Origin: Colwellia sp.
GTDB lineage: Bacteria > Pseudomonadota > Gammaproteobacteria > Enterobacterales > Alteromonadaceae
NCBI GenBank assembly: GCA_020630795.1
Contig: JAHDIK010000013.1
Span: 25,197-89,196 of the forward strand
Length of the DNA stretch: 64,000 bases
Direction: 5' to 3'
Both the position numbers and the translations under genes were made by a program. Of the stretch, positions 18,404 through 28,234 are shown in pieces. The notes beneath the pieces are model-generated. The model made no database searches. It saw only the letters and a list, made by a program, of their open reading frames with translations, and was not told the DNA's origin. How positions within the stretch are numbered: position 1 is the first letter of the stretch; every line of letters begins with the position of its first letter.

Positions 18404-19417
18404 ATGACTATTAAAGTAGGAATTAATGGGTTTGGCAGAATGGGCAGACTTGCTTTTAGAGCAGGATGGGATAACCCTGAAATTGAGTTTATTCAAATTA
18501 ACGATCCGGCGGGCGACGCTGAGTGTTTAGCACATTTAATTAACTATGATTCTGTTCATGGTCGTTGGTCACACACTGCAACAGCTCGTGACGACAAAAT
18601 GGTGGTTGATGGTGAATCTACTTTATTGATGACGCAAAACTACGAAATTTCTGCGACTGATTGGTCGGAATGTGACGTAGTTATAGATGCATCGGGCGTA
18701 ATGAAATCAAAAGAAAAACTTCAAGCGTATATTGATCAAAACGTAAAACGTATTGTTGTAACTGCGCCCGTTAAAGAAGACGGTGTGTTAAATATTGTGA
18801 TGGGAGTTAACCATCAACTTTACAATGCTGATGAACATCAAATTGTTACGGCTGCGTCTTGTACAACCAACTGCCTAGCGCCGGTTGTTAAAGTATTACA
18901 AGACCAAATAGGCATTAAGCATGGTAGTATGACAACGATTCATAATATTACGAATACACAAACTATTATTGACGCGCCGCATAAAGATTTAAGACGAGCA
19001 CGTTCGTGTGGTCAAAGCTTAATTCCTACCACTACCGGTTCCGCTACGGCAATCACACACATATTTCCTGAATTAAAGGGCAAATTAAATGGTCATGCGG
19101 TTAGAGTGCCGTTAACTAACTCTTCAATCACCGACTGTGTTTTTGAGCTGAATAAACCAACAACCGAAGAAGAAATAAACCAGTGGATGAAAGAAGCATC
19201 TGAAACGTCTTTAAAGAATATTTTAGGGTACGAGGAAGCGCCATTAGTATCTATTGATTACAAAACGGATCCAAGATCTTCGATTGTAGACGCTCCATCA
19301 ACTATGGTTGTTAATAATACTCAAGTGAAAATGTATTTATGGTACGACAATGAGTGGGGGTACGCTAATCGTGTTGCTGAGCTTGTTGAAATGGTTGGCT
19401 TAAGCGATCGCACGTAA
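18404..19417 (+). CDS. ArsJ-associated glyceraldehyde-3-phosphate dehydrogenase
   Basis: This 337-residue type I GAPDH has the NAD-binding [14 protein letters not shown] start, the catalytic cysteine in ASCTTNC (Cys near residue 150) and the C-terminal [12 protein letters not shown]. Sitting between arsR and arsJ, it is the paralogue used in arsenate resistance rather than the glycolytic copy. With arsenate in place of phosphate it makes the unstable 1-arseno-3-phosphoglycerate, which ArsJ exports. A good AAGGTGAAG ribosome site precedes the ATG. The resistance role rests on known arsR-gapdh-arsJ operons plus this context. Confidence 0.92.
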   Translation: MTIKVGINGFGRMGRLAFRAGWDNPEIEFIQINDPAGDAECLAHLINYDSVHGRWSHTATARDDKMVVDGESTLLMTQNYEISATDWSECDVVIDASGVMKSKEKLQAYIDQNVKRIVVTAPVKEDGVLNIVMGVNHQLYNADEHQIVTAASCTTNCLAPVVKVLQDQIGIKHGSMTTIHNITNTQTIIDAPHKDLRRARSCGQSLIPTTTGSATAITHIFPELKGKLNGHAVRVPLTNSSITDCVFELNKPTTEEEINQWMKEASETSLKNILGYEEAPLVSIDYKTDPRSSIVDAPSTMVVNNTQVKMYLWYDNEWGYANRVAELVEMVGLSDRT

Positions 19418-19440
19418 GTTGGTTAATTGAGTAAAACACC

Positions 19441-20652
19441 ATGAACTTAAATAGCATTAAGCAATTATCAACAGCAACTAAGCAATACTTACTGGTTACA
19501 TTCAATTATTGGGCGTTTACATTAACTGATGGCGCTTTACGAATGTTGATAGTGTTGTATTTCTATCAGTTAGGGTACTCCCCAATAGAGTTAGCGTTGT
19601 TGTTTGTGTTTTATGAATTATTTGGTGTTGTTACCAATTTAGTTGGCGGCTGGTTAGGCGCTCGAATAGGGTTAAACCGAACGATGAATATTGGTTTAAC
19701 CTTGCAAGTTGCAGCACTACTTATGCTAACGGTTCCTCAAGATTATCTCAGTGTAATTTGGGTTATGTTGGCCCAGGCTCTTTCCGGAATCGCGAAAGAC
19801 CTTAATAAAATGTCTGCTAAAAGCAGTATAAAAACCTTAGTGCCAGCAGGCGAAAAGTCTGGGTTATTTAAGTGGGTAGCGTTATTAACAGGGTCTAAAA
19901 ACGCATTAAAAGGCATTGGCTTTTTTATGGGAGCCTTATTGTTATCTACAGTAGGATTTTCAGGTGCTATGTTGTTGATGGCTGGCGTGCTTTGTATTGT
20001 GGTATTGTTAAGTGTCAACCTACTTCAAAGTGATATGGGTAAAGCGAGTTTTAAACCTAAATTTACGCACTTTTTCTCTAATTCATCTTCACTAAATAAT
20101 CTTGCTATTTCTCGTTTGGCGTTATTTGCCGCTCGAGATGTGTGGTTTGTTGTTGCACTGCCTGTTTTTTTAGCTGAAACGCTGGCTTGGAAACATGAAT
20201 TTATCGGCGTTTTTATGGCTTGCTGGATTGTGCTGTATGGAATTGTTCAAACACTAGCCCCTAAAATAACAGCTAACAAAGCCAAATCACTGCCAAGCGG
20301 TGACAGTTTGTCAAAGTGGGCATACGCATTAGTAACTGTAGTTGGTTTATTAGCAGGTTTTTTGTATGTACTAGGCGCATCGAGTATTACTATTGTTATA
20401 GGTTTATTGTGTTTTGGTGCCGTATTCGCTGTTAATTCCTCATTACATAGTTATGTGATTGTTGCGTTAGCAAAAAGTGACGGTGTTTCAATGGATGTAG
20501 GTTTTTATTACATGGCCAATGCATCAGGAAGATTACTAGGAACCGTGTTGTCAGGTGTGGTGTTTCAAATGATGGGGCTGAATGCTTGTTTACTTATTTC
20601 AGCGATACTGGCATTGATATCTGGCGTATTCATTAAAAAAGTTTACGTTTAG
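19441..20652 (+). CDS. arsJ: Organoarsenical efflux MFS transporter ArsJ
   Basis: The 403-residue protein is a 10-12 helix major facilitator superfamily member in the inner membrane. It opens with YLLVTFNYWAFTLTDGALRM and has the cytoplasmic loop GGWLGARIGLNRTMN typical of MFS loop 2-3. ArsJ exports 1-arseno-3-phosphoglycerate made by the adjacent GAPDH; the extruded compound falls apart to arsenate, giving net arsenate efflux. It starts 23 nt after the GAPDH stop and closes the operon. No arsenate reductase (arsC) or arsenite pump (arsB/acr3) is next to it. Confidence 0.92.
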   Translation: MNLNSIKQLSTATKQYLLVTFNYWAFTLTDGALRMLIVLYFYQLGYSPIELALLFVFYELFGVVTNLVGGWLGARIGLNRTMNIGLTLQVAALLMLTVPQDYLSVIWVMLAQALSGIAKDLNKMSAKSSIKTLVPAGEKSGLFKWVALLTGSKNALKGIGFFMGALLLSTVGFSGAMLLMAGVLCIVVLLSVNLLQSDMGKASFKPKFTHFFSNSSSLNNLAISRLALFAARDVWFVVALPVFLAETLAWKHEFIGVFMACWIVLYGIVQTLAPKITANKAKSLPSGDSLSKWAYALVTVVGLLAGFLYVLGASSITIVIGLLCFGAVFAVNSSLHSYVIVALAKSDGVSMDVGFYYMANASGRLLGTVLSGVVFQMMGLNACLLISAILALISGVFIKKVYV

Positions 20653-20747
20653 TTTGTTGGTTTACTCATCTATTTTAAAACAGTTATGTTTACTAACCTA
20701 TATTGTGCTTTATACTATAAAGCCCGGGCGAAATTTTTGGTAGATTC

Positions 20748-22670
20748 TTGTTAATTCTTGATAATAAATGGAAAGAAACAGTATTTTCTTACATGCATAT
20801 CATCGTGATGGTATTCATGTTGTTTCTATTGCCTATCAAAAGTTATGCAGTTGAAAACGCTCCACTTCAAATTTCAGACGTATTAAAACAAGCTGAAGCG
20901 CTTCAACGTGAAGATATCCTTTCAGCGATTAAGCTAATCCAGTCGCATGACAGAAAAATTCACCGCTATTCTATTGAAGATCAAATAAAGTTCAGAAAGC
21001 TCCAAGCTGAGCTTTTTAATAAGAAAACAGACTATTCTTTAGCTGAACAAGCCGCTAACACAGGGATTACTCTGACGAAGCAGTTAGCTAGACCAAGTAT
21101 CATTATGGCAGAACTCTTCAACTTAAGAGGTTTTGCCGTAGAAAGTATGGGAAATTTTGATACGGCACTTGAAGACTACATGTCAGCTCTAGAGATTGCT
21201 GAGTCGTTAACCAATAATAAAACAGTTGTTTCAACCTTAGCGAATATTGGTGCAATTTATTACATAACCGAGCAGTTTAAGCGCTCACTCATTATTTTGA
21301 ATGATGCATTGTCTCTCGCTCAAGATATTGGTGACGAAGAGCTGTTAGGTGTTGTTAAATCGGAATTAGGAATACTCTATACCTACTTAAAGCAAGAGGA
21401 TAAAGCCAAAGAATTTCATGAAAGTGCTTACCAACACTTAACCAAAGCTAATAGACCCTACATGGCTTTTGTGAGTTTGCAAAATATTGCAATCAATCAC
21501 GCGTCAAATAATCGTTATAACCAAGCCATTAACCTTTATAAACAGATTATTGTTAAAGCCAAAAAATTTGATAATTACACCGCTATTGCCAACACTTACA
21601 CGGTGATGGCAGAAGCCTACATTAAAAAGAAATATAACGACCCCCATACCGCTTACCACTATATTTTAATTGCCGAGAAGTATTTAAAGTCAGTCGAAGG
21701 CGCTAATGTTGAAATGATATTTTTAGTCAATAAAGCTGACGTGTTAAGCCATTTAGAAAAGTATGATGAAGCGCTTGAAACTATTGCCTATGCTGAAAGC
21801 ATTATGTCTCAGCAAGCAGATATTATTAGTACCTATTCTTTACCCGAAATACTGCGTATAAAATCAGAAGTTTATTTCTCTCGCGGTCAATACAAAGAAG
21901 CCTATAAAACGCAAAAGAGCTTTCACGACAATACGTTAAAAATTAATAAGCGTAATAACTTACAAGCAATAGAAGGCCTGCGTGTTGAATATGAAAGTGA
22001 ACAACATGAAATTCAAGCTAATGTTTTAGAAAAAAAACAGTTGGTTCAAAACCTTGAATTACGTGAAGTAAGTAAACAGCATCAAAGCAGAAATTTTTAT
22101 ATTGTCATTGGTTTACTCACTGTTTTGGGGTTGGCTTGGTTTTATTTAGTTAACCTAAAACATCAGAAAAAACTTCTCAATAGCCGAGAAACTGATCATT
22201 TAACTGATTTACAAAATAGACAAACTATATTGCCTAAAGCGTCTTACGAATTTAATAAAGCTCAGAAATCTAAAAAGTATTACAGTGTTTTGCTAATTCA
22301 GGTAGACAACTTTAAAAATATTAACCAAGTAAGAGGGTATGAAACGGGTAATAACATATTAATTGAAATATCGCTTATTATTCAAAATGCTATCGGCAAA
22401 AATTTGGTGTGTGGGAAGTACTCAAGTAAAGAGTTTATCGTGTTGTTACCTGAGCACAATACTCAACAAACTGAAAAAATAGCAGAGCAAGTTCATAATG
22501 ATATTTACAATAAGTCTTGGGAAAAATATGGCTTAAAAGTGGTTTCGGTAAGCATTGGGGCCGCGATTAATGATACACACGACGTAACTTCTTTTGACGA
22601 ATTAATTCAAAAAGCAAGTCGCTTAAAAGATCAAGCGATTAAGGTTGGGGGGAATACAATATGCGTGTAG
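20748..22670 (+). CDS. TPR-repeat membrane protein with degenerate GGDEF domain
   Basis: From a TTG start the 640-residue product has an N-terminal signal or anchor (hydrophobic to about residue 34). An array of TPR-like helical repeats follows (~60-395), with a short coiled coil, one transmembrane helix (~449-470) and a cytoplasmic GGDEF-type domain. The start is uncertain: no good ribosome site is seen, and ATGs at 20793 and 20808 are alternatives. LTDLQNR and DNFKNINQ show the fold, but the signature is SSKEF (559-563) instead of GGDEF and no RxxD I-site precedes it, so cyclase activity is unlikely. The next gene overlaps by 10 nt. Probably a sensor or binding protein. Confidence 0.85.
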   Translation: MLILDNKWKETVFSYMHIIVMVFMLFLLPIKSYAVENAPLQISDVLKQAEALQREDILSAIKLIQSHDRKIHRYSIEDQIKFRKLQAELFNKKTDYSLAEQAANTGITLTKQLARPSIIMAELFNLRGFAVESMGNFDTALEDYMSALEIAESLTNNKTVVSTLANIGAIYYITEQFKRSLIILNDALSLAQDIGDEELLGVVKSELGILYTYLKQEDKAKEFHESAYQHLTKANRPYMAFVSLQNIAINHASNNRYNQAINLYKQIIVKAKKFDNYTAIANTYTVMAEAYIKKKYNDPHTAYHYILIAEKYLKSVEGANVEMIFLVNKADVLSHLEKYDEALETIAYAESIMSQQADIISTYSLPEILRIKSEVYFSRGQYKEAYKTQKSFHDNTLKINKRNNLQAIEGLRVEYESEQHEIQANVLEKKQLVQNLELREVSKQHQSRNFYIVIGLLTVLGLAWFYLVNLKHQKKLLNSRETDHLTDLQNRQTILPKASYEFNKAQKSKKYYSVLLIQVDNFKNINQVRGYETGNNILIEISLIIQNAIGKNLVCGKYSSKEFIVLLPEHNTQQTEKIAEQVHNDIYNKSWEKYGLKVVSVSIGAAINDTHDVTSFDELIQKASRLKDQAIKVGGNTICV

Positions 22671-23848
22671 CTATATATATTCTTGTTTATCTATTGATAT
22701 CACTCCCTTTGTTCAGTTTCGCTAACTTGCCTACTACAAATACGTATATTCCCTTCTTTTCGATAGATGAACGTATAACGGCGCTACTTGAAAAAAGTGA
22801 AGGCAAAACAGCAAACAAAGATTTAATTCTTGAAAATGTCGCGCTGCTGTTAAAAACGTCTAATCCTGCTGAACAATATGTGCTTTATATTATTCAGGCA
22901 AACTTATCTGCTGGGCTTAAAAAGCATCACAATATCATTAGTATTTTAGATAACGTTAATGCGCTAGAAAGCCAGATGAACCCAGAACAATTAGATACTT
23001 TACCGTTTATTGATGTGTATAAAAAACGTGCGGAAAGTTACGCCTCAATTGGCCAATTTAAACAGGCTTACGAAGCAAAGCAGCGCTTTATCGAAAAATA
23101 CAATACGTTTCTATTGTATGAAAAAAATAAACATATATTTGAATTGGAAACGAAGTACGAAACCAAAAAAAAGCGAGATATTAATAAACTATTAAACAAC
23201 CAAACCATTTTAAAAGAGATGGAAATCAATGAAACGTTAAGCGATGAAGTTACGCAAAAACGTAATTTGTATATTCTGAGTGCCGTTGGTGTGTTGTTCG
23301 TGTTTTTGTTGGTTCGCCTATCAGTAATTAATAGACGTACAAGAAACCTGTCAAAACAAGATATGTTAACGGGATTGTATAATCGTAAAACACTTTTTCG
23401 TGAGGGTGAACGTGTAATCCAGCGATGTGTTACCAACAAGGAAAACTTATGTTTGTTAGCTATTCATATAGACGATTTTAAATCGGTTAATCATCAATAC
23501 GGTGATTACATTGGCGATGAAATATTGAAGAAGCTTGCAGCGATAGGTACAGAGTCGATGAGAACTCGAGATATTTTCGCACGTCTAGAAGATGCGACGT
23601 TCATTGCTGTATTGCCTCAATCAACAGTTGGTGAAGTTAAGGCAATAGCACAACATTTAAAAGAAAAATTTAATTCCACGAACTTTAGTTATGTCGGAAT
23701 TGCTCAAGCTATACACCTAAGCTTGGGGATTGTTGAAATGAAGGAGTCGAGCCAATCTTTTGAAACATTGCTAAATGCTGGAATGGACACTCTATACGAT
23801 TTGAAAGACGGTAAAGGTAATTCAATTAGTATTTATCAAGATCACTAA
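22661..23848 (+). CDS. Membrane protein with degenerate GGDEF domain, I-site retained
   Basis: The 395-residue product has a signal peptide (hydrophobic stretch to ~22), a helical periplasmic part, one transmembrane helix (~204-222, YILSAVGVLFVFLLVRLSV) and a GGDEF-type domain with MLTGLYNRKTLF and IDDFKSVNHQYG. The signature loop reads RLEDATF (308-314) where RYGGDEF is expected, so catalysis should be lost. Yet RTRD (301-304) lies exactly five residues before that loop, the geometry of the RxxD product-inhibition site, so it might still bind c-di-GMP. The start overlaps the preceding gene and the layouts match, suggesting duplication and coupled expression. Confidence 0.85.
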   Translation: MRVAIYILVYLLISLPLFSFANLPTTNTYIPFFSIDERITALLEKSEGKTANKDLILENVALLLKTSNPAEQYVLYIIQANLSAGLKKHHNIISILDNVNALESQMNPEQLDTLPFIDVYKKRAESYASIGQFKQAYEAKQRFIEKYNTFLLYEKNKHIFELETKYETKKKRDINKLLNNQTILKEMEINETLSDEVTQKRNLYILSAVGVLFVFLLVRLSVINRRTRNLSKQDMLTGLYNRKTLFREGERVIQRCVTNKENLCLLAIHIDDFKSVNHQYGDYIGDEILKKLAAIGTESMRTRDIFARLEDATFIAVLPQSTVGEVKAIAQHLKEKFNSTNFSYVGIAQAIHLSLGIVEMKESSQSFETLLNAGMDTLYDLKDGKGNSISIYQDH

Positions 23849-24050
23849 TTATTTATTAGTTTTTTGGCAGTAAAACATACAATCAAATTCGAAATTTCTA
23901 CTTTAATTCCTCTGAAGTATTTTCCCTATGCTCATAATCATATAAGCTATCGTGTAGCGATATATCTCGCTTGATCCATAGCTCAAATAATAACAAATAA
24001 AGTATGTTTATCGTTTACCTGATCAAATGTGCTGTTAGGAAAATTAATCC

Positions 24051-26360
24051 ATGTCTGATGCGCTCGAATATAGCCTAGATGGTGTAGAACAAAAGCCACT
24101 TAGAGAATTTACTGAAGAAGCTTATTTAAATTATTCCATGTATGTAATCATGGATAGAGCACTTCCACATATAGGTGACGGTTTAAAGCCTGTTCAACGT
24201 AGAATCGTATATGCAATGTCTGAGCTAGGGCTTTCTGCGGTAGCTAAATATAAAAAATCAGCGCGTACCGTTGGTGATGTATTAGGTAAGTTTCATCCTC
24301 ACGGTGATTCAGCGTGTTATGAAGCTATGGTGTTAATGGCACAGCCGTTTTCATACCGTTACCCGCTAGTTGACGGTCAAGGAAACTGGGGAGCACCAGA
24401 TGATCCAAAATCATTTGCTGCAATGCGATATACCGAAGCACGTTTATCAAAGTTTAGTGAAGTATTATTAAGTGAGCTTGGGCAAGGAACGGTTGATTGG
24501 ATCCCTAACTTTGACGGCACAATGCGCGAGCCGAAAACATTACCTGCTAGGTTACCGCATATTATGCTTAACGGTATTACAGGTATTGCTGTTGGTATGG
24601 CAACAGATATTCCTCCTCATAATGTGCGAGAAATCGCATCGGCATGTGTTCATTTAATTGATAAACCTAAAGCAGAAACGACAGATTTACTCGAATTTGT
24701 TCAAGGGCCTGATTACCCAACAGACGCTGAAATTATTACCCCGAAAAAAGAGATCGAAAAAATTTACCAAACAGGGCGCGGTAGTATCAAAATGCGTGCT
24801 GTTTATGAGATAGAACAGGGAGATATTGTTATATCTTCACTGCCACACCAAGCGTCAGGCGGCAAAATACTTGAGCAAATTGCGAGTCAAATGCAGGCTA
24901 AAAAGCTGCCAATGGTTGTTGATTTACGTGATGAGTCAGATCACGAAAACCCAACACGTTTAGTGGTAGTTCCGCGCTCAAATCGTGTTGATGTTGAGCA
25001 GTTAATGCAGCATTTATTTGCGACAACAGATTTAGAAAAGAATTACCGTGTTAATTTAAACATGATTGGTTTGGACAACAAACCTGCTGTTAAAGATTTA
25101 GGCTCAATTCTAAAAGAGTGGATTGAATACCGCCGCGAAACGATTAGACGCAAACTTCAGTTTAGATTAGATAAAGTTTTAGCGCGTCTACATATTTTAG
25201 ACGGCTTATTAATCGCCTACTTAAATATTGATGAAGTTATAGAAATTATTAGAACGTACGACGATCCAAAAGCGGAACTAATGTCTCGCTTTGAGCTATC
25301 TGAACGTCAAGCGGAAGCTATTCTTGAAATTAAACTTCGTCAACTTGCAAAACTTGAAGAAATTAAAATCAGGGCAGAGCAAGACGAGCTGAATAAAGAA
25401 AGAGAATATTTAGAGAAAACCCTAAACTCTAAAGCGCGCATGAACACGCTAATGAAAAAAGAAATTTTGGAAGCGGCTGAAAAATATGGTGATGACAGAC
25501 GTTCAATACTAGTTGAGCGAGAAGAGTCAAAAGCGTTATCAGAAAAAGATCTTGTACCAAGCGAGCCTGTTACCGTTATTGTATCGGAAAAAGGTTGGGC
25601 AAGATGTGGTAAAGGGCATGATATTGACCCGCTAACGCTTAACTATAAAGCGGGCGATGAATACTTATGTTCGGCAAAAGGGCGAAGTAATCGACCTGTT
25701 GTATTTATTGATTCTACCGGTAGGGCTTATTCTACAGAAGCTCATAGCTTGCCAACCGCTAGAAGCCAAGGAGAGCCGTTAACAGGGCGCTTTAATTTGT
25801 CAGCTGGCGATGTGTTTGAACATACAATAATGGCTGAGGACGAATGTAAGTACTTACTAAGTAGTGACGCAGGGTATGGTTTTGTGGGTAAATTTGACGA
25901 TATGGTAAGTCGAAACAAAAACGGTAAGGCGTTATTAAATTTACCAAGTGCTGCTAAAGTGTTACCCCCTAAAGAAGTTAATAATATAGATACATCGTTG
26001 GTATTGGCCATTACAAGTGAAGGTCGAATGTTAATATTCCCAATCAAAGATTTACCGATATTAAGCAAAGGTAAAGGAAATAAAATTATCAATATACCGT
26101 CAGCGAGAGCTAAGGCTCGCGAAGAATTTGTGACTATTGCTGAAGTACTTGAGCCAACAAGTTCTGTTACGCTTCATGCCGGAAAACGAAAATTAACGCT
26201 TAAACCGAGCGATGTTGAACATTATCGAGGTGAAAGAGGCCGACGTGGAAGTAAGCTTCCTAGAGGTTTGCAGCGTGTAGATAGAGTGGAGATTGAAAAG
26301 GTTATTGTAGAGCCTGAAGTGGTTTCTGATACATCTTACACGCCAGAAGAAAATAGTTAA
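24051..26360 (+). CDS. parC: DNA topoisomerase IV subunit A
   Basis: ParC cuts and rejoins DNA in topoisomerase IV. The 769-residue product has the conserved start with [11 protein letters not shown], the quinolone-determining segment [10 protein letters not shown] and the active-site tyrosine in MRYTEARLS (Tyr127). Ser87 and Glu91 correspond to the E. coli Ser80/Glu84 resistance positions and are the susceptible-type residues. The coiled-coil tower ([13 protein letters not shown]) and the C-terminal beta-pinwheel repeats are present. It is monocistronic here, ~10 kb from parE on the same strand. Confidence 0.97.
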   Translation: MSDALEYSLDGVEQKPLREFTEEAYLNYSMYVIMDRALPHIGDGLKPVQRRIVYAMSELGLSAVAKYKKSARTVGDVLGKFHPHGDSACYEAMVLMAQPFSYRYPLVDGQGNWGAPDDPKSFAAMRYTEARLSKFSEVLLSELGQGTVDWIPNFDGTMREPKTLPARLPHIMLNGITGIAVGMATDIPPHNVREIASACVHLIDKPKAETTDLLEFVQGPDYPTDAEIITPKKEIEKIYQTGRGSIKMRAVYEIEQGDIVISSLPHQASGGKILEQIASQMQAKKLPMVVDLRDESDHENPTRLVVVPRSNRVDVEQLMQHLFATTDLEKNYRVNLNMIGLDNKPAVKDLGSILKEWIEYRRETIRRKLQFRLDKVLARLHILDGLLIAYLNIDEVIEIIRTYDDPKAELMSRFELSERQAEAILEIKLRQLAKLEEIKIRAEQDELNKEREYLEKTLNSKARMNTLMKKEILEAAEKYGDDRRSILVEREESKALSEKDLVPSEPVTVIVSEKGWARCGKGHDIDPLTLNYKAGDEYLCSAKGRSNRPVVFIDSTGRAYSTEAHSLPTARSQGEPLTGRFNLSAGDVFEHTIMAEDECKYLLSSDAGYGFVGKFDDMVSRNKNGKALLNLPSAAKVLPPKEVNNIDTSLVLAITSEGRMLIFPIKDLPILSKGKGNKIINIPSARAKAREEFVTIAEVLEPTSSVTLHAGKRKLTLKPSDVEHYRGERGRRGSKLPRGLQRVDRVEIEKVIVEPEVVSDTSYTPEENS

Positions 26361-26373
26361 TGTCGGTCAATTT

Positions 26374-26925
26374 TTAGTTTTTTAAATCATCTTTTTGGAG
26401 TTGCTTGATCAGTTGGACTAGTTGAGTGATTTTGATATTGGAGAGTTGCCGATAATCAAAATAAGGGCAAACGATTAGTTTCTTAGCTTCATTAATGGCA
26501 AAACTCTCAGATAACCAATAACAGGAAGTGTCTACACCTAGCTTTTTTGCGTAAGTTTTTCCCATCACTATATGAATGTTTTTAGATTGATATGTTGGGC
26601 TTGAAGGAGAGATTTCGTCTACCGTTAATTTTGAAAATATAAGACGCTGATCGCTGTTTTCTTGCAACAAGTAATCATCTCTTAAGGTTTGCCAAGTGTT
26701 ATAGTTTTTTGAATGTAATTCGTGTACTAGCTTGGCATACACATTAAAAATTTTTCGCCAATGATTACCGGTTAGTGTTGCAATAGTTGATATGTCGTGT
26801 GGATTGAGAGGCTTAAATGAGTTTAACGATTCATATTCTGGTAGCGGCGGTCTATTTTCAATATAAACGTTTATAGAGGCATTTTGTGAGCCTAAGCCTA
26901 TAAGAGTGTTTGTTGGTGTGGGCAT
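26374..26925 (-). CDS. Uncharacterised conserved-looking protein
   Basis: This is a 183-residue soluble protein without signal or membrane segment. Motif-like stretches are GLGSQNASINVYIENRPPLP at the start, LTGNHWRKIFNVYAKLVH in the middle, IHIVMGKTYAKKLG and LIVCPYFDYRQLSN near the end. It may belong to a DUF of gammaproteobacteria (DUF6942 comes to mind), but I cannot confirm that. It converges on parC, 13 nt from its stop, and is separated from the DUF3545 gene upstream by a terminator, so it probably has its own promoter in the ~30 nt between. Function unknown. Confidence 0.7.
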   Translation of the reverse strand: MPTPTNTLIGLGSQNASINVYIENRPPLPEYESLNSFKPLNPHDISTIATLTGNHWRKIFNVYAKLVHELHSKNYNTWQTLRDDYLLQENSDQRLIFSKLTVDEISPSSPTYQSKNIHIVMGKTYAKKLGVDTSCYWLSESFAINEAKKLIVCPYFDYRQLSNIKITQLVQLIKQLQKDDLKN

Positions 26926-26955
26926 ATTTTGTCATTTATTTTAATGAATAAAAAA

Positions 26956-26969
26956 CCCGGTAAACCGGG
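26956..26969 (-). terminator. Terminator of the DUF3545 gene
   Basis: A GC-rich stem CCCGG / CCGGG with a 4-nt loop has A-rich sequence on its left and T-rich on its right. Read on the minus strand it ends in a run of Ts just after the DUF3545 gene. It would also work on the plus strand. Confidence 0.8.
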
Positions 26970-27003
26970 CTTTTTCTTTAGTGTTTATGTTTAGTAAATA
27001 GAA

Positions 27004-27174
27004 TTAATAATCATCAAACATATATTCTAAAGAGTCGTCGAACGCTTTAAGTTCTTTTTCTAGTTGGTGTTGTTCTTTTAACTGTTCAATTTCACGCCAT
27101 TTTCTTTTTTTATTGCTTTGACTCGATTTTGGTTGTGTTTCCAATGAGCCCAATTTTTTTTGAAATGTATCCAT
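27004..27174 (-). CDS. Small DUF3545 family protein
   Basis: A 56-codon frame starts at an ATG preceded by AAGGGG at 6-nt spacing. The product begins MDTFQKKLGSLE and holds a basic helix KKRKWREIEQLKEQHQLEKE followed by the acidic end FDDSLEYMFDDY. The RKWREIE...L.KEL core is the hallmark of DUF3545, a family of ~60-residue proteins of unknown function in marine gammaproteobacteria. A strong terminator follows, which supports a genuine gene. Confidence 0.8.
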   Translation of the reverse strand: MDTFQKKLGSLETQPKSSQSNKKRKWREIEQLKEQHQLEKELKAFDDSLEYMFDDY

Positions 27175-27445
27175 GGAATGCCCCTTTTTAGTTAAAACAG
27201 CAGTTATTAAATATCATATGTGTTTTTATATTTAAATACTTTTATCTAGCTTTATATTTAACCAATTGAAATATCGTTATATTTTTTATCGAATGTTTTT
27301 TCATTTTATTTGTTTAATTCGTCAATAATTATGGAGTAACTTTAATTGCCGTTAAGTTTTTAATTTTTGTAAAAAAGAGCAGAACCAAACAAAGTAGCCA
27401 TGATATAGTTAGTACAAGTTAATTCTTTAAAACCATGGTGTTAGC

Positions 27446-28219
27446 ATGTTAATTGTTGTTTCTCCTGCAAAAAAATTAGATTTTGAATCTCCCGTTGCCA
27501 CAAATAAATTTACTCAACCTTTGTTACTTGAACATAGTCAAGAACTTATCGAGCGATGTGTAAAGCTTACTCCTGCAGACTTGTCTTCTTTAATGGGTAT
27601 TAGTGATCAGCTTGCGGGTCTTAATGCCGCACGTTTTGGTGAGTGGTCGCTTCCTTTTACGCCAGAAAATGCGCGCCAAGCAGTTTTAGCATTCAGCGGT
27701 GACGTATATACAGGCCTTCAAGCATCGAGCTTCAATGAAGGTGCATTTGACTTTGCACAGCAGCATTTACGCATATTGTCTGGCCTGTATGGCTTATTAA
27801 AGCCTTTAGATCTTATCCAAGCCTATCGTTTAGAAATGGGAACCAAGTTAGATAACGAGCGTGGAAGTAATTTATATCAATTTTGGGGAGATATTATTAC
27901 TGATCATTTAAATGAAGCGATTGCTGCCCAAGGCGATGATATTTTAATTAACTTAGCGTCAAACGAATATTTTAAATCGGTTAAGAAAAAGAACTTAAAT
28001 GCTACAGTTATTACACCAGCGTTTAAAGATTGGAAAAATGGTCAATACAAAATGATTAGCTTTTTCGCCAAAAAGGCGAGGGGATTAATGGCTAATTACG
28101 TGATTGAGAACGGTATTACAGATTTAGAGCAGTTGAAACAGTTTAACGCTGCTGGCTATGAGTATAATAGTGAATTCTCTAAAGGAAATGATTGGGTATT
28201 CACTCGAAAAGAAGCATAG
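27446..28219 (+). CDS. yaaA: Peroxide stress protein YaaA (UPF0246/DUF328)
   Basis: The 257-residue product opens with [16 protein letters not shown], the diagnostic PAKKLDF motif of YaaA, and has [22 protein letters not shown] and [11 protein letters not shown] in the expected places. In E. coli YaaA is OxyR-induced, binds DNA and limits damage by lowering free intracellular iron during peroxide stress. The gene stands alone after an AT-rich ~270-nt gap and ends 15 nt from the convergent TonB receptor gene; no terminator is visible between them. Confidence 0.93.
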   Translation: MLIVVSPAKKLDFESPVATNKFTQPLLLEHSQELIERCVKLTPADLSSLMGISDQLAGLNAARFGEWSLPFTPENARQAVLAFSGDVYTGLQASSFNEGAFDFAQQHLRILSGLYGLLKPLDLIQAYRLEMGTKLDNERGSNLYQFWGDIITDHLNEAIAAQGDDILINLASNEYFKSVKKKNLNATVITPAFKDWKNGQYKMISFFAKKARGLMANYVIENGITDLEQLKQFNAAGYEYNSEFSKGNDWVFTRKEA

Positions 28220-28234
28220 TCATTCGCTTCAGCG

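Noticed and set aside
18404..19417. Glycolytic GAPDH
   Set aside because: Its position between arsR and arsJ fits the arsenate-resistance paralogue much better.
20748..23848. Two active diguanylate cyclases
   Set aside because: Neither protein has a GGDEF/GGEEF signature (SSKEF and EDATF instead), so cyclase activity cannot be claimed.
27175..27445. AT-rich gap before yaaA as foreign DNA or a hidden RNA gene
   Set aside because: It holds no hairpin with T tract, no repeat and no convincing frame; the whole window is AT-rich.
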